From the NCBI RefSeq assembly GCF_037949795.1, contig NZ_CP149932.1, forward strand, positions 620,001 to 684,000: DNA of 64,000 nucleotides. Direction: 5' to 3'. The notes below the pieces were generated by a model, which was not told where the DNA came from, made no database searches, and worked only from the letters and a program-made list of their open reading frames with translations. Numbering within the stretch: position 1 is the stretch's first letter; every line of letters starts with the position of its first letter. Positions 1-9,963 of this stretch are shown here, in pieces. This stretch comes from Thioclava sp. GXIMD2076. GTDB lineage: Bacteria; Pseudomonadota; Alphaproteobacteria; Rhodobacterales; Rhodobacteraceae. The position numbers and the translations under genes are program-made.

Positions 1-558
1 ATCGCCGCCATTGCCATCCAGCTCGTCCGAGCCCGGACCGCCAGACAGTCTGTCATCGCCCGCCCCGCCCTGCACCGCATCATCTCCTGCGCCGCCCGAC
101 AGGGTGTCTGCGCCCTCGCCGCCCTGCAGGCTATCATCGCCCGCCCCGCCCGTCAGGCTGTCATCGCCACTTCCGCCCCGCAGAAGATCATCGCCCTCCG
201 CTCCGACAAGGAAGTCCTCGCCCCATTCGCCGCTCAGCGTATCATCGCCCGTCCCGCCCAGAAGCGTATCATCGCCCTCCGCGCCCCAGAGCTGGTCATC
301 GCCCGCGCGCCCCGTCAGGCTGTCATCGCCCCCGTAGCCGTTGATCTGGTCATCGCCTGCGCCGCCCGTGATCACCTCATCCGTAGGACCACCACCGATA
401 ATCCGGTCCCCCGCTTCCGTCAGGGGACTGTCCTCCATAACGGGGCTTATCTCCTGTGCATCCTCTTCGTCATCGGCCTCATCGGTGCGGAAACCGCCCG
501 CAAAGGCCGCACCCGCCCCCGCCACCAGCAGCCCGACCAATCCCGTCAGAAACAACAT
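1..558 (-). CDS. RTX-type calcium-binding repeat protein (5' part, runs off the left edge)
   Basis: The minus strand is open from an ATG at 558 to the window edge (186 codons visible). It begins with a short hydrophobic segment (MLFLTGLVGLLVAGAGAAFA) that could be a signal or membrane anchor, then an acidic linker (EADDEEDAQE). From about residue 57 there are back-to-back nine-residue repeats of the form GGxGDDxLx, the hemolysin-type calcium-binding (RTX) signature. GAGGAGAG lies just upstream of the ATG. RTX repeats fold into a calcium-loaded beta-roll and are typical of proteins exported by type I secretion, but the C-terminus, where a secretion signal would sit, is outside the window. The N-terminal hydrophobic segment directly before the repeats is not the usual type I layout, so this may be a membrane-tethered or Sec-exported protein. 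The repeat-rich DNA explains the proline/serine-rich shadow frames on the plus strand. Confidence 0.8.
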   Translation of the reverse strand, partial: MLFLTGLVGLLVAGAGAAFAGGFRTDEADDEEDAQEISPVMEDSPLTEAGDRIIGGGPTDEVITGGAGDDQINGYGGDDSLTGRAGDDQLWGAEGDDTLLGGTGDDTLSGEWGEDFLVGAEGDDLLRGGSGDDSLTGGAGDDSLQGGEGADTLSGGAGDDAVQGGAGDDRLSGGPGSDELDGNGGD

Positions 559-663
559 TCCACTCTCCTCGCGCCCCCCAGCGAGGAAGAACATTACAGC
601 AACATCACAAGATTCCCTAAGGGCAATCGCGAAATGGGAAGGCTTTCTGGTGCTATGGTAAAC

Positions 664-1182
664 TCACCCCCAGAGCACCGGCTGCTGCGCGTAGCTGATA
701 TAAAGAGGATGTTTGGGCGCGCCGGCCTGTGTCAGGCCCAGATGGTAGAGCGGGCGATCGGCCCCGCGCAAAAGCGCCTCGACAACCGCGCCACGGCCCA
801 GATGTGCCCCATGTGCGCCCCATGCGCAGATCACCCGATCCTCGGGGCCGGACACCCAATCGAGGCTCTCGAGGATGGCGCGGTCGTTCTCGGGGCCGAC
901 CGGATCTGGCTGGGCCCGCATCACCTTGGGGTCGGTGGCGCGATAGGCGAAGATATTGGTCACGCGGAACGCCCCGAATCCCAACACCCGTGCACGGCGC
1001 TCGCAGCGCTCCACGGTCGGGTCGTTCTGCACCTCGGTCGCGGTCGAGGGGTTGAGCATGATGAACAGCGCGCGCGGGCCTTTCGGGTCCCATACACGGG
1101 TCAGCAGATACCGGAACTGCTCGTCATCGGAATAGACCGCGATGGAAGCCGCATCGCCCTTGAGAAACTCGCGCGTGACCAT
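664..1182 (-). CDS. DUF1643 domain-containing protein
   Basis: A 172-residue protein matching the DUF1643 family, a small cytosolic family of unknown function. Hallmarks visible are a short beta-rich N-terminus (YRYLLTRVWD-like), the segment LFIMLNPSTATE, the motif DPTVERCERRA followed by GFGAFRVTNIFAYRATDP, and the late segment ICAWGAHG. I placed the start at the ATG at 1182 because AAAGGACGG lies just upstream. A GTG 42 bases further upstream is in frame but has no such site. It lies downstream of truB on the same strand with a 56-base gap and may be cotranscribed. No catalytic role is established for the family. Confidence 0.85.
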   Translation of the reverse strand: MVTREFLKGDAASIAVYSDDEQFRYLLTRVWDPKGPRALFIMLNPSTATEVQNDPTVERCERRARVLGFGAFRVTNIFAYRATDPKVMRAQPDPVGPENDRAILESLDWVSGPEDRVICAWGAHGAHLGRGAVVEALLRGADRPLYHLGLTQAGAPKHPLYISYAQQPVLWG

Positions 1183-1238
1183 GAGGCCGTCCTTTCGCCA
1201 AGGCAAAGGCCGGAGGAAATCCACCGGCCTGTCAAGGA

Positions 1239-2141
1239 TTACAGATTAAAGACGCGGCTCGGATGCAACTCGCCCGCCTTGTAGGTGCCTACAGCCAGCG
1301 GCACCCCCTCATAGGACACCCATGCCTCATCGCCATACTCGCAGGCCGAGGCCAGCACCATTCCCGGGTTGCCATTGCGCAGGCGCACCGCGCCCTCGGG
1401 GGTGCATTTCAGCTCGGGCAGATCCGCCAGACCGATCTCCAGCGGCTGCACGCGGGCATCCAGCTCGGGCGTCTTGGCCAGCTCATCCAGCGTCTCGAGG
1501 CTGATCCCCTGCGCGGCCTCGAACGGGCCGGACCATTCGCGGCGCAGCCACAGGACATGGCCCAAGCACCCCAGCACTTGCCCCAGATCACGGGCGATCG
1601 AGCGCACATAACCGCCCTTGCCGCAGACCATTTCCAGCTCGACCGTATCGACATCGACCCGCGAGACCAGCGTCAGGCTCTCGACCCAGAGGGGGCGTGC
1701 GGCCAGCTCCATTTCCTCGCCCTTGCGGGCCAAGGCATAGGCGCGCTCGCCATCCACCTTCACGGCAGAAAACTGCGGCGGCACCTGCATGATATCGCCC
1801 ACAAATTGCGGAAGTGCCGCGCGGATATCGTCATCGCTCGGACGCTTGTCCGAAGTCTCGATGACTTCGCCCTCGGCATCATCAGTATTGGTGGCAGCCC
1901 CCAGGCGCACCTGGAAACGGTAGCACTTGTCGGCATCGGTGATATAGGGAACGGTCTTCGTGGCCTCGCCCAAGGCCACGGCCAGCACGCCGGTTGCTGC
2001 CGGATCCAGCGTGCCCGCATGGCCAGCCTTCTTGGCGCCAAGCGCCCAACGCACTTTGTTGACAACGGATGTCGAGGTAATACCGGCGGGCTTATCGATA
2101 ATCAGCCAGCCCGAAACATCCCGACCTTTTTTGCGTGCCAT
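1239..2141 (-). CDS. truB: tRNA pseudouridine(55) synthase TruB
   Basis: This 300-residue enzyme converts U55 of the T-loop of elongator tRNAs to pseudouridine. The N-terminal half carries the TruB signature, with [13 protein letters not shown] at about residues 11-23 and [13 protein letters not shown] around residue 40. The aspartate of GTLDP is the catalytic nucleophile. [15 protein letters not shown] and [14 protein letters not shown] are further conserved family blocks, followed by a C-terminal PUA-like tail. The start is the ATG at 2141, preceded by AAGGACGGG; an in-frame start 30 bases upstream lacks a comparable site. It follows the phosphodiester glycosidase and rbfA on the minus strand, the usual truB neighbourhood. 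Length and motifs are normal. Confidence 0.97.
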   Translation of the reverse strand: MARKKGRDVSGWLIIDKPAGITSTSVVNKVRWALGAKKAGHAGTLDPAATGVLAVALGEATKTVPYITDADKCYRFQVRLGAATNTDDAEGEVIETSDKRPSDDDIRAALPQFVGDIMQVPPQFSAVKVDGERAYALARKGEEMELAARPLWVESLTLVSRVDVDTVELEMVCGKGGYVRSIARDLGQVLGCLGHVLWLRREWSGPFEAAQGISLETLDELAKTPELDARVQPLEIGLADLPELKCTPEGAVRLRNGNPGMVLASACEYGDEAWVSYEGVPLAVGTYKAGELHPSRVFNL

Positions 2142-2231
2142 TGCCCGTCCTTCGCTTGACCAGATCTGCAAGGCGCCCTGCTAGCTCAAGGGCGTCATCC
2201 GGTCAACCTGCCGTCGAGAGTATCGACAGGG

Positions 2232-3002
2232 TCACTCGGCAGGCGCGGGCTTGGGGCGCACAAGCCCGACAATCGGCCCCATCGGCAGGCCGAAATCGGC
2301 GCGGTTCTCGGACGGATCGACCAACCGCGAGATCTTGCCATCGAAATAGAGCGCATTGCGTGCACCCAGCTCGTCACGGAAGAGCCGCGCGAAGAGGTGG
2401 AAATTCACCGGTGTCTCGGAAATCGCGAACCATGCGTGTTTGCCATCCGCCGACACGCCCACTCCGTTACGGATGTTCAGGCTGTCGCTATCGGGCAGGA
2501 ATTTCGGATGAAGCGCCCCGTCAATCACCAGCATCGGGCCGGATTGCGTCGCATAGGTGCAGGTGGGCGGATCGGCGTTGAAGCTGCGCGATTCCATCAC
2601 CGTCAGACGGTCGGGTGCAATACAGAACACGCCATTGGGCAGCAGCCCGAAATTCCCCGGCCCTTCGGAGGTGACAATCGGGCGCTCTTGCTGCCCCTTC
2701 TCGACATAGAGCCCCACGGGGCGACGATCCGAGTGATACATCCCCGCATTCATCGCAAAGCCCAGAACTTCGTCGGAGCCCAGCTGACCTTCCAGGCGCT
2801 CGGGGGTGCCGATCAGCTGTCCGGACGGATCGTTCCACCATAGCCGCAGATCATCGCCTGCATCGGCCTCGCATACGGTAAAGGCCGCGCCATCGAAATC
2901 GACCCGATGGCAAGGGTCATCAGCGGTCTGCGCCCAGAGTGGGCGCGAGACCAGAGCCAGAAGGGCAAGGATCAGGAAATTAGTCCAGATCTTCGTCATC
3001 AT
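2232..3002 (-). CDS. Exported phosphodiester glycosidase family protein (NAGPA/DUF2233)
   Basis: About 256 residues. The N-terminus is a Sec signal peptide ([18 protein letters not shown] then QTADD), so the protein should be periplasmic. The mature part matches the NAGPA/DUF2233 fold, with GFAMNAGMYHSDRRPVGLYVEKG, a GPGNFGLLPNGVF block, QSGPMLVIDG and RNGVGVSADGKHAWFAIS. Family members hydrolyse phosphodiester or phosphate-sugar links, but the bacterial substrate is unknown. The gene begins inside rbfA: the out-of-frame GAT/GAC run that encodes the acidic tail of RbfA supplies several candidate ATGs (2999, 3002, 3008, 3011). I chose 3002, but any of these is possible. The 23-base overlap suggests translational coupling to rbfA. 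Confidence 0.85.
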   Translation of the reverse strand: MMTKIWTNFLILALLALVSRPLWAQTADDPCHRVDFDGAAFTVCEADAGDDLRLWWNDPSGQLIGTPERLEGQLGSDEVLGFAMNAGMYHSDRRPVGLYVEKGQQERPIVTSEGPGNFGLLPNGVFCIAPDRLTVMESRSFNADPPTCTYATQSGPMLVIDGALHPKFLPDSDSLNIRNGVGVSADGKHAWFAISETPVNFHLFARLFRDELGARNALYFDGKISRLVDPSENRADFGLPMGPIVGLVRPKPAPAE

Positions 3003-3405
3003 CGTCATCATGACGGGCCACATCACGCTGCACCGTCTCGTCCGAGAACAGACGGCGGGTTTCATCCATACGGTCATAGGTCTCGTCCAGGCGGAACCGC
3101 AGATCGGGAGTGAATTTCAGGGTCAGGCTCTTGCCCACCATATGGCGGATCTCGCCCTTGTTGCGGGCCAGAGCCTTGATCAGCCCCTCCTCCCCCCTGC
3201 CGCCCAGAGGGGTGACATAGGCGGTGGCGACCTTCAGGTCGGGCGAACAGCGCACCTCGCCCACCGTCACGGACACGCCGGACAGATCGGGATCATGCAC
3301 ATCGCCGCGCAGCAGGATGTCAGACAATGCACGACGGATCAGCTCGCCCACGCGGAGCTGCCGTTGAGAGGGCCCTTCGGCCGAATTGAAGCGGTTCTTT
3401 GCCAT
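2980..3405 (-). CDS. rbfA: 30S ribosome-binding factor RbfA
   Basis: A 141-residue ribosome maturation factor needed for late 16S rRNA processing of the 30S subunit and for cold adaptation. The KH-like fold is recognisable from [23 protein letters not shown], then [24 protein letters not shown] and [21 protein letters not shown]. The start is the ATG of MAKNRF at 3405, the classic RbfA N-terminus; longer in-frame extensions read through non-family sequence. The C-terminus is an aspartate-rich tail (DDDDDEDLD) whose DNA doubles as the start region of the downstream phosphodiester glycosidase. It is transcribed away from dapB. Confidence 0.96.
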   Translation of the reverse strand: MAKNRFNSAEGPSQRQLRVGELIRRALSDILLRGDVHDPDLSGVSVTVGEVRCSPDLKVATAYVTPLGGRGEEGLIKALARNKGEIRHMVGKSLTLKFTPDLRFRLDETYDRMDETRRLFSDETVQRDVARHDDDDDEDLD

Positions 3406-3538
3406 ACTTCCGCACATAGACATTTGCAGCCCGTCACGCAATGCCCCTGATAGGCAGGGGCGCATGAGGCTTTGCCAACACTTGGCACTCAGGATAAGCA
3501 GGGTCGCAACTGAAAGGCCAATAACGAAAGAGAGAACC

Positions 3539-4345
3539 ATGGGTGAACTTCCCGGAATCGTCATCACAGGGGCCTCGGGCCGTATGGGGCAGATGCTGAT
3601 CCGCAGCGTCGTGGCCTCCGACAAAGTGCAGCTGGCCGGCGCGGTCGTGCGGCAGGGCAACGGATGGGCCGGCCGCGATCTGGGCGAGCTGATGGGGCTG
3701 GGCCATGGCGTCGTGGTCACCGATGACCCGCTCGAAGCCTTTGCCAAGGCCCAGGCGGTGATCGACTTCACCACCCCCGAAGCCACGCTGGAATTTGCCG
3801 AACTCGCCGCGCAGGCACGCGCCACCCATGTGATCGGCACGACAGGGTTCACCGATGAGCAGCTCGAGGCGCTGAAACCCGCGGCCTTCCATGCGGTGCA
3901 GGTGCGCGCGGGCAATATGAGCCTTGGCGTGAACCTGCTGACCCAGCTGACGAAAAAGGTGGCCCAAGCGCTGGATGAGGAGTGGGATATCGAGGTGATC
4001 GAGGCCCATCACAACCGCAAGGTCGATGCGCCTTCGGGCACCGCACTGATGCTGGGCGAGGCCGCAGCCGAGGGCCGTGGCATCCGGCTTGCCGATCACC
4101 GCGAAGCCGGTCGCGACGGCATCACCGGCGCGCGCGAGAAAGGCGCCATCGGCTTCTCCGCCATCCGTGGTGGCGATATCGTGGGCGAACATGATGTGCT
4201 GTTTGCGGGCATGGGCGAGCGGATCATCCTGCGCCATATGGCGACCGATCGCGGCATCTTCGCCCGCGGAGCGGTGAAAGCGGCGCTCTGGGGTCAGGAC
4301 AAGGACCCCGGGCAATATGATATGATGGATGTGCTGGGGCTCTGA
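3539..4345 (+). CDS. dapB: 4-hydroxy-tetrahydrodipicolinate reductase DapB
   Basis: This 268-residue NAD(P)H-dependent reductase of lysine and diaminopimelate biosynthesis has the N-terminal Rossmann motif [12 protein letters not shown] at residues 8-19. The substrate-binding and catalytic block [15 protein letters not shown] lies around residues 155-170, with the HH pair and the lysine both present. HVIGTTGFT marks the hinge strand. The start is the ATG at 3539, preceded by AAAGAGAGA; the open frame extends 153 bases upstream without family similarity. It is a single-gene plus-strand unit, divergent from rbfA and closed by the shared hairpin terminator before the convergent infB operon. Confidence 0.97.
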   Translation: MGELPGIVITGASGRMGQMLIRSVVASDKVQLAGAVVRQGNGWAGRDLGELMGLGHGVVVTDDPLEAFAKAQAVIDFTTPEATLEFAELAAQARATHVIGTTGFTDEQLEALKPAAFHAVQVRAGNMSLGVNLLTQLTKKVAQALDEEWDIEVIEAHHNRKVDAPSGTALMLGEAAAEGRGIRLADHREAGRDGITGAREKGAIGFSAIRGGDIVGEHDVLFAGMGERIILRHMATDRGIFARGAVKAALWGQDKDPGQYDMMDVLGL

Positions 4346-4367
4346 GCCCCGCCCTTTCGCGCAATAA

Positions 4368-4394
4368 AAAAGGCGGCCTCGCGGGCCGCCTTTT
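4368..4394. terminator. Bidirectional rho-independent terminator between dapB and infB
   Basis: A perfect 11-bp stem (AAAAGGCGGCC pairing with GGCCGCCTTTT) with a 5-base loop. It has a T-run after it on the plus strand and, through the A-run, on the minus strand. It sits between the stops of the convergent dapB and infB, so it can serve both. Confidence 0.9.
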
Positions 4395-4405
4395 CTTGTG
4401 TCTGA

Positions 4406-6934
4406 TCAGAGCGAGCGTTCGATCTCTTCGCGCTCGAAGATCTCGATGACATCGCCGGGGCGGATATCCTCGTAACGCTCGAAGGCCATACCGCATTCCT
4501 GACCGGAGATGACTTCCTTGACCTCGTCCTTGAAGCGCTTGAGCGTCTTCAAGGTGCCTTCGTGGATCACCACATCCTCGCGCAGCAGACGCACGCCTGC
4601 CGAACGGCGGGCAACGCCCTCGGTGACCAAGCAGCCTGCAACCTTGCCGACGCCGGTAACCTTGAAGACTTCGCGAATCTCCGCATAGCCGATGAAGTTC
4701 TCGCGGATCTCGGCCGACAGCAGGCCCGATGCGGCCGCTTTGATGTCATCCACCAGATCATAGATGATCGAGTAATAGCGGATCTCGACACCTTTCTGGT
4801 TGGCCGAGCTGCGCGCCGGAGCGTTGGCACGGACGTTGAAGCCGATGACCGGCGCCTGGCTTGCTTCGGCCAGACCGATATCGGATTCGGTGATCGCACC
4901 CACACCCGAATGGATGACGCGCACGCGCACTTCCTCGTTGCCGATCTTCTCGAGCGCCTGAACGATCGCCTCGGTCGACCCCTGCACGTCGGCCTTGACC
5001 ACAACGGCCAGTTCCGAAACGCTCTTGTCGGCCTTGGCTTTCGCCATCAGCTGCTCCAGCGTTGTCGCCGCACCGGCAGCCGCACGTTTGTCCTTGGCGG
5101 CCGAGATACGGTAATCCGCGATCTCGCGGGCCTGTGCCTCGGTTTCAACCACGTTCAACACGTCGCCTGCTTCGGGCGTACCGTTGAGGCCGAGCACCTC
5201 GACCGGAACCGACGGACCGGCTTCATCGACGCGGTCACCGCGATCGTTGATCAGCGCGCGGACCTTACCCCACTGCTCGCCCACGACGAAGATATCGCCG
5301 CGCTTGAGCGTGCCGTGCTGCACCAGAACGGTGGCAACCGGACCACGACCCACATCGAGCTTGGCTTCGATCACCGCACCCTGCGCCTGACGGTTCGGGT
5401 TGGCTTTCAGTTCGAGGATCTCTGCCTGAAGCGCGATGGCGTCCAGCAGGGTATCAAGCCCCTTGCCCGATTTGGCCGACACTTCAACGGTCTGGACGTC
5501 GCCGCCCATCTCTTCGACAACCACGTTATGCTGCAGAAGCTCGGTGCGCACGCGCTGTGCGTTTGCCTCGTGCTTGTCGATCTTGTTGATCGCCACGATC
5601 ATCGGCACATTCGCCGCTTTCGCGTGGTTGATCGCCTCGATCGTCTGCGGCATGACCGAATCGTCTGCCGCCACAACCAGGATGACAACGTCGGTCACAT
5701 TAGCACCGCGTGCCCGCATCGACGTGAACGCCGCGTGGCCGGGGGTGTCGAGGAAGGTCAGAACCGCCCCGCTATCGGTGGTCACCTGATAGGCGCCGAT
5801 ATGCTGGGTGATGCCGCCGGCCTCACCGGAAACGACATTCGCCTTACGGATCGCATCCAGAAGCGAGGTCTTGCCGTGGTCCACGTGGCCCATGATGGTC
5901 ACGATCGGCGGACGCGGCTGAAGATCTTCATCCTTGTCCTGAACCGTGTCGATCACCTGCTCGACATCCGCATCCGAAACGCGCACCGCGCGGTGGCCGA
6001 ATTCCTCGATCACCAGTTCTGCGGTATCGACATCAAGCGGCTGGTTTGCGGTCACCATCATACCCATTTTCATGAGCGATTTCACCACATCCGCAGTCCG
6101 TTCGGCCATACGGTTGGCAAGCTCGCCGACCAGAATGGTTTCCGGCAGCTGGACATCGCGCACCTGCTTCTCGGCGCGACCGCTATCCATGCCCTTCTGA
6201 CGCTGACGCTCCTGCTTGCGCTTCATCGACGCGAGCGAGCGCTGGCGCCCTTCGCGGCCGGTCAGCGCATCATTGAGCGACAGCTTGCCCGAACGGCGGC
6301 TCTCGTCCTTGGCAGCTTTGCCACGCGAATCGCGGTCGCTGCTGCGATCACGCTCACGATCAGTCTTGCGCGGACCCGAGGCCGAAACCCCTTTGGTCTC
6401 GGCACGCGAAGCAGCGGCCTCTGCAGCGGCGCGGTCTTGCGGCGCGGCAGGTGCGTCGGCTTTGGGAGCCTTGCGGACCTCTTCCTTCTTCTTCGCACGC
6501 AGTTCGGCCTCGCGCGCCTTGCGCTCGTCCTCTTCTGCCTTCAGGCGCAGCGCTTCTTCGCGCTCACGCTCTTCTTTCTCTTTTGCTTCCTGCTCGGCGC
6601 GACGACGCTCGCGCTCTTCCTCGCGGGCCTTTTCCTCGGCCTCACGGGTTGCAGCTTCCTCGACTTCGCGTGCTTTTGCAGCCTGGAGCGCCTTCAGACG
6701 GCGCTCCATCTCGGCATCGGAGATGCCTGCAGGGCGTTTTTTAGGGTCACCCAAATTCGGGCGCGAGCCGGAGGGCTTGCCGGCCGCACCGGCCGCAGGC
6801 TTGTTCACGACCCGTTTCTTGGTCTTGGTTTCCACCACCACGCTCTTGGTGCGCCCGTGGCTGAAGCTCTGCTTCACCGAACCGGGGCGTGCGCCACCAA
6901 GACCGAGGGTTTTTTTGCCGTCCGTATCGCTCAT
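4406..6934 (-). CDS. infB: Translation initiation factor IF-2
   Basis: An 842-residue GTPase that delivers initiator fMet-tRNA to the 30S subunit. The first 40 residues are followed by a long charged, helical region (about 75-235, [20 protein letters not shown] repeats, then [13 protein letters not shown]), as in the variable N-terminal domain of proteobacterial IF-2. An IF2 N-terminal module follows ([23 protein letters not shown]). The G domain has [11 protein letters not shown] (G1), DTPGHAAF (G3) and NKIDK (G4). The C-terminal part with [15 protein letters not shown] and the end [12 protein letters not shown] is intact. The start overlaps the stop of the upstream ylxR-type gene by 4 bases (ATGA), giving translational coupling in the rimP-nusA-ylxR-infB operon. 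Confidence 0.98.
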   Translation of the reverse strand: MSDTDGKKTLGLGGARPGSVKQSFSHGRTKSVVVETKTKKRVVNKPAAGAAGKPSGSRPNLGDPKKRPAGISDAEMERRLKALQAAKAREVEEAATREAEEKAREEERERRRAEQEAKEKEEREREEALRLKAEEDERKAREAELRAKKKEEVRKAPKADAPAAPQDRAAAEAAASRAETKGVSASGPRKTDRERDRSSDRDSRGKAAKDESRRSGKLSLNDALTGREGRQRSLASMKRKQERQRQKGMDSGRAEKQVRDVQLPETILVGELANRMAERTADVVKSLMKMGMMVTANQPLDVDTAELVIEEFGHRAVRVSDADVEQVIDTVQDKDEDLQPRPPIVTIMGHVDHGKTSLLDAIRKANVVSGEAGGITQHIGAYQVTTDSGAVLTFLDTPGHAAFTSMRARGANVTDVVILVVAADDSVMPQTIEAINHAKAANVPMIVAINKIDKHEANAQRVRTELLQHNVVVEEMGGDVQTVEVSAKSGKGLDTLLDAIALQAEILELKANPNRQAQGAVIEAKLDVGRGPVATVLVQHGTLKRGDIFVVGEQWGKVRALINDRGDRVDEAGPSVPVEVLGLNGTPEAGDVLNVVETEAQAREIADYRISAAKDKRAAAGAATTLEQLMAKAKADKSVSELAVVVKADVQGSTEAIVQALEKIGNEEVRVRVIHSGVGAITESDIGLAEASQAPVIGFNVRANAPARSSANQKGVEIRYYSIIYDLVDDIKAAASGLLSAEIRENFIGYAEIREVFKVTGVGKVAGCLVTEGVARRSAGVRLLREDVVIHEGTLKTLKRFKDEVKEVISGQECGMAFERYEDIRPGDVIEIFEREEIERSL

Positions 6935-7563
6935 GCCGTCTTCGTATCCTTACTGGCAGCCGCTTTGCCGCCGTCCTGCTTGCGCATCCCCGCAAGCCTT
7001 GCCGCTTCTGTTATGACACGCGGAGTGAGTCCACCAGAACCAAGCGCGCCGTGTATTGCACGATCACGCCCAAAAGCCAAACCCAATTCCGCGCTGGTCA
7101 GGCAACCGAACCAACGGCTGCCTTCGGGGGTCCAGAGCTTGCCCTTCCCGCGTTCCGATCCATCGGTCGCCTGGAAGAGTACCTTTGCCCGACCTTCCGC
7201 GAGCCAGCCCTTGACCTTTTCAAAGCCACATACGGCTTTGCCAGATTTCCTGACCAAGGAGATAAGCTCGACCACGCGTTGTGCAAGAGCCTGATCGACG
7301 AGATCCGCCAGATTATCCGGCGCCTCCGCCTTGGTTTTTGCGCCACGGGAGAACAATCCCTTGGCAACTGCCTTCTCGATGATCTCGCGATCCGAGGTCA
7401 CCCAGATCCCCCGACCCGGCAGTTTTTCTGCCACGTCGGGATAGATCAGACCGTCCGGCCCCAGCACGAAACGCACAAGCCCGGCCTTGGGCTGCACGTC
7501 TTGCGTGACGATGCAGCGCCGTTCCGACTCGTCATTTGTTTTGTCTCGCCCACCACGGCTCAT
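6931..7563 (-). CDS. YlxR/DUF448-type RNA-binding protein fused to an L7Ae-like domain
   Basis: A 210-residue protein of the nusA-infB operon. The N-terminal ~90 residues are a YlxR (DUF448) domain: ERRCIVTQD followed by [10 protein letters not shown] and [16 protein letters not shown]. The C-terminal half resembles the L7Ae/L30e-like RNA-binding fold ([22 protein letters not shown], then [10 protein letters not shown]). This two-domain form is the normal alphaproteobacterial arrangement. YlxR homologues have been linked to RNase P modulation (RnpM), but that work is on the short Gram-positive form, so transfer of function here is inference. It overlaps infB by 4 bases and follows nusA by 23 bases. 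Confidence 0.9.
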   Translation of the reverse strand: MSRGGRDKTNDESERRCIVTQDVQPKAGLVRFVLGPDGLIYPDVAEKLPGRGIWVTSDREIIEKAVAKGLFSRGAKTKAEAPDNLADLVDQALAQRVVELISLVRKSGKAVCGFEKVKGWLAEGRAKVLFQATDGSERGKGKLWTPEGSRWFGCLTSAELGLAFGRDRAIHGALGSGGLTPRVITEAARLAGMRKQDGGKAAASKDTKTA

Positions 7564-7586
7564 GATCGGTCCGATCCCCTTCTCTT

Positions 7587-9200
7587 TCAGGCCTTGGGCT
7601 CTTCGCCCTCGGCCTCTTCTACGTCTGCCGCTGCTTCCAGCTCGGTCGGGTCAACCCAACCCAGCTGAACGCGTGCGGTCATAACCATTGTCTGCGCATC
7701 TTCCAGCGAGACGTCGAACGCCTCCAGAAGACCGTCGTCTTTCTGGCGCTTGCCATCGACGGTGGTCCAGCCACCGGCCAGCTCCCAGTCGGCGCAGGTC
7801 GCGAAATCTTCCAGCGTCTTCACGCCGTCTTTTGCCAGCGCCTCGACCATCGGTGCGGTCAGACCTTCGACCTCGAAGAGGCTGTCCTCGGCACCAAGCG
7901 CGCGAGCGCTCTCGATGGCCTTGCGGTTCAGCTCCTCGATATAATCGCGGGCGCGGGCCTGGAGTTCCTCGGCGGTGCCATCATCGATACCTTCGATGGA
8001 CATCAGCTCGTCGCTCTCGACATAGGCCACCTCCTCGAGAGTGGTGAAGCCTTCCGAAACCAGAAGTTGGGCAAAGAACTCGTCGATATCAAGTGCATCC
8101 ACGAACAGTTTGGTCCGCTCTGCGAATTCGGCCTGACGGCGGCTCGATTCATCGGCCTCGGTCATGATGTCGATGTCGAGACCGGTCAGCTGCGAGGCAA
8201 GACGCACGTTCTGGCCGCGACGGCCGATGGCCAGCGACAGCTGCTCGTCGGGCACAACCACTTCAATCTTCTGCGCTTCTTCATCGAAGACCACTTTCGA
8301 CACTTCTGCCGGCTGCAGCGCGTTCACGAGGAAGGTCGCGGTATCTTCGTTCCACGGAATAATGTCGATCTTCTCGCCCTGCAGCTCGCCCACGACGGCC
8401 TGCACACGCGAACCGCGCATACCGACGCAAGCGCCGACGGGGTCGATCGAATTGTCATGCGAGATCACGGCGATCTTCGCACGCGAGCCCGGATCACGGG
8501 CCACGGCCTTGATCTCGATGATGCCGTCATAGATCTCCGGCACTTCCATCTTGAACAGTTCCGCCATGAATTGCGGATCGGTGCGCGACAGGAAGATCTG
8601 CGGGCCACGGGTCTCGCGGCGCACGTCTTTCACGAAGCAGCGGATGCGGTCGCTCGGGCGGTAGGATTCGCGGCCGATCTTCTCGTTGCGGCGCAGGATA
8701 CCCTCACCACGACCGATATCGACGATGATATTGCCGTATTCCTCGCGCTTGACCACACCATTGATGATGGTGCCCTTGCGATCCTTGAACTCGTCGAACT
8801 GGCGGTCACGCTCAGCTTCGCGCACGCGCTGCAGGATCACCTGCTTGGCGGATTGCGCGGCGATGCGGCCCAGATCGACCGGGGGAACCTCGTCGATGAT
8901 CTCGTCACCGATCTCCGGCTCTGCCTTGTATTGCTTGGCCTGCTTGACGGTCAGCTCTGCCTGATAGTTTTCCAGATCTTCGTCGGCCACGACGGTGCGC
9001 ACCCGCGTGAAGGTCGCACGACCGGTCTTGCGGTCGATATGGACGCGGATGTCCATTTCCGAGCCGTAACGGGACTTTGCCGCACGGGCCAGCGAATCCT
9101 CCATCGCCTCGATCACCAGATCGGGGTCGATCATCTTTTCGCGGGCCACGGCCTCGGCGGTCTGCAGCAGTTCAAGCTGGTTGGCAGAGGTGATTGCCAT
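7587..9200 (-). CDS. nusA: Transcription termination/antitermination factor NusA
   Basis: A 537-residue RNA polymerase-binding elongation factor. In order it has the N-terminal polymerase-binding domain ([22 protein letters not shown]), an S1 domain ([27 protein letters not shown]) and tandem KH domains ([26 protein letters not shown] and [18 protein letters not shown]). Helix-hairpin-helix repeats follow ([22 protein letters not shown] and [19 protein letters not shown]), then a short acidic tail. The start ATG at 9200 overlaps the rimP stop by one base (TGATG); a GTG codon immediately upstream is also in frame. It is the second gene of the operon. Confidence 0.97.
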   Translation of the reverse strand: MAITSANQLELLQTAEAVAREKMIDPDLVIEAMEDSLARAAKSRYGSEMDIRVHIDRKTGRATFTRVRTVVADEDLENYQAELTVKQAKQYKAEPEIGDEIIDEVPPVDLGRIAAQSAKQVILQRVREAERDRQFDEFKDRKGTIINGVVKREEYGNIIVDIGRGEGILRRNEKIGRESYRPSDRIRCFVKDVRRETRGPQIFLSRTDPQFMAELFKMEVPEIYDGIIEIKAVARDPGSRAKIAVISHDNSIDPVGACVGMRGSRVQAVVGELQGEKIDIIPWNEDTATFLVNALQPAEVSKVVFDEEAQKIEVVVPDEQLSLAIGRRGQNVRLASQLTGLDIDIMTEADESSRRQAEFAERTKLFVDALDIDEFFAQLLVSEGFTTLEEVAYVESDELMSIEGIDDGTAEELQARARDYIEELNRKAIESARALGAEDSLFEVEGLTAPMVEALAKDGVKTLEDFATCADWELAGGWTTVDGKRQKDDGLLEAFDVSLEDAQTMVMTARVQLGWVDPTELEAAADVEEAEGEEPKA

Positions 9201-9793
9201 CACTCTTTCTCCTCGTCGGAAGCATCCGTATCCGTTTCGATCTCGTCGAATTGGGTTTCATCAATCGCACCAGAGGCTTTCTTCTGGCGCAGCATCTCGT
9301 CAATCAGGTCGTCGGTCAGCACGAGTTTTGCATCCGACAGCCAGTCGAATTGCAGACCGATGGTCACCGTCTCGCCCTGTTCTTCCAGCTCGAGAAGGAC
9401 CTCCTCGCCCTCCGTGCCACGGATAAAACCTTTGAAGCGGCGGCGGCCGTCGATCATCTCGGAGGTCTCGATCTTCGCCTCGTAGCCTTCCCATGCGTCG
9501 AAATCCTTCAGACGCGTCAGCGGGCGGTCGATACCCGGCGAGGAGACCTCGAGATGGTAATTCTCCTCGATCGGGTCTTCCACATCCAGAACGGCACTCA
9601 CCGCGGTCGAGATCTTGGCGCAATCGTCCACGATGATACCGCCCTCGGGGCGATCAGCCATGATCTGGAGCGTTGCCGTCCTGCCGCCCTGCAGGCGGAT
9701 ACGAATCAACTCGAAACCCAGCCCCTCAATGGTGGGCTGAACAATATCTGCCAAACGCCGGTCGATGGCGGTCTTTGCGATGAGGTCGGTCAT
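9200..9793 (-). CDS. rimP: Ribosome maturation factor RimP
   Basis: A 197-residue factor for 30S subunit assembly. Conserved blocks are [18 protein letters not shown] at the N-terminus, [12 protein letters not shown] and the family-defining [20 protein letters not shown] at about residues 79-98. The C-terminal SH3-like domain is followed by an acidic extension ([15 protein letters not shown]). It is the first gene of the rimP-nusA-ylxR-infB operon and ends one base into the nusA start codon. Confidence 0.97.
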   Translation of the reverse strand: MTDLIAKTAIDRRLADIVQPTIEGLGFELIRIRLQGGRTATLQIMADRPEGGIIVDDCAKISTAVSAVLDVEDPIEENYHLEVSSPGIDRPLTRLKDFDAWEGYEAKIETSEMIDGRRRFKGFIRGTEGEEVLLELEEQGETVTIGLQFDWLSDAKLVLTDDLIDEMLRQKKASGAIDETQFDEIETDTDASDEEKE

Positions 9794-9832
9794 GTCCGTC
9801 CTTCGTTGAATGCCTTGACCCGTATAACAAAA

Positions 9833-9852
9833 AACGGGCCAAGCGGCCCGTT
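9833..9852 (-). terminator. Rho-independent terminator of the proline iminopeptidase gene
   Basis: On the minus strand, AACGGGCC and GGCCCGTT form an 8-bp stem with a 4-base loop, followed directly by TTTTTTG. It lies 110 bases past the pip stop and before rimP, so it separates two same-strand units. Confidence 0.85.
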
Positions 9853-9963
9853 ACATAGGTTCGGTGGATGCCGAGCCAAGCCCGACACGCCGCTGTTGGC
9901 CCTGTCTATAGCTTACAGAACGCCTGTTTGCAAGCGTTTCGCGCAGGCCCCGCTTTCGGAGCC

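Noticed and set aside
1..420. Regularly spaced repeats suggesting a CRISPR array
   Set aside because: The periodicity is 27 bases with coding-constrained variation (nine-residue RTX repeats), without distinct spacers.
11..661. Plus-strand Ser/Pro-rich frames at the left edge
   Set aside because: They are the complement of RTX repeats on the minus strand, which give a clear family match and a good start.
4562..7294. Very long plus-strand open frame (910 codons) opposite infB
   Set aside because: It is the antisense shadow of the IF-2 and YlxR genes; the translation is His/Arg-rich and has no family motif or ribosome-binding site.
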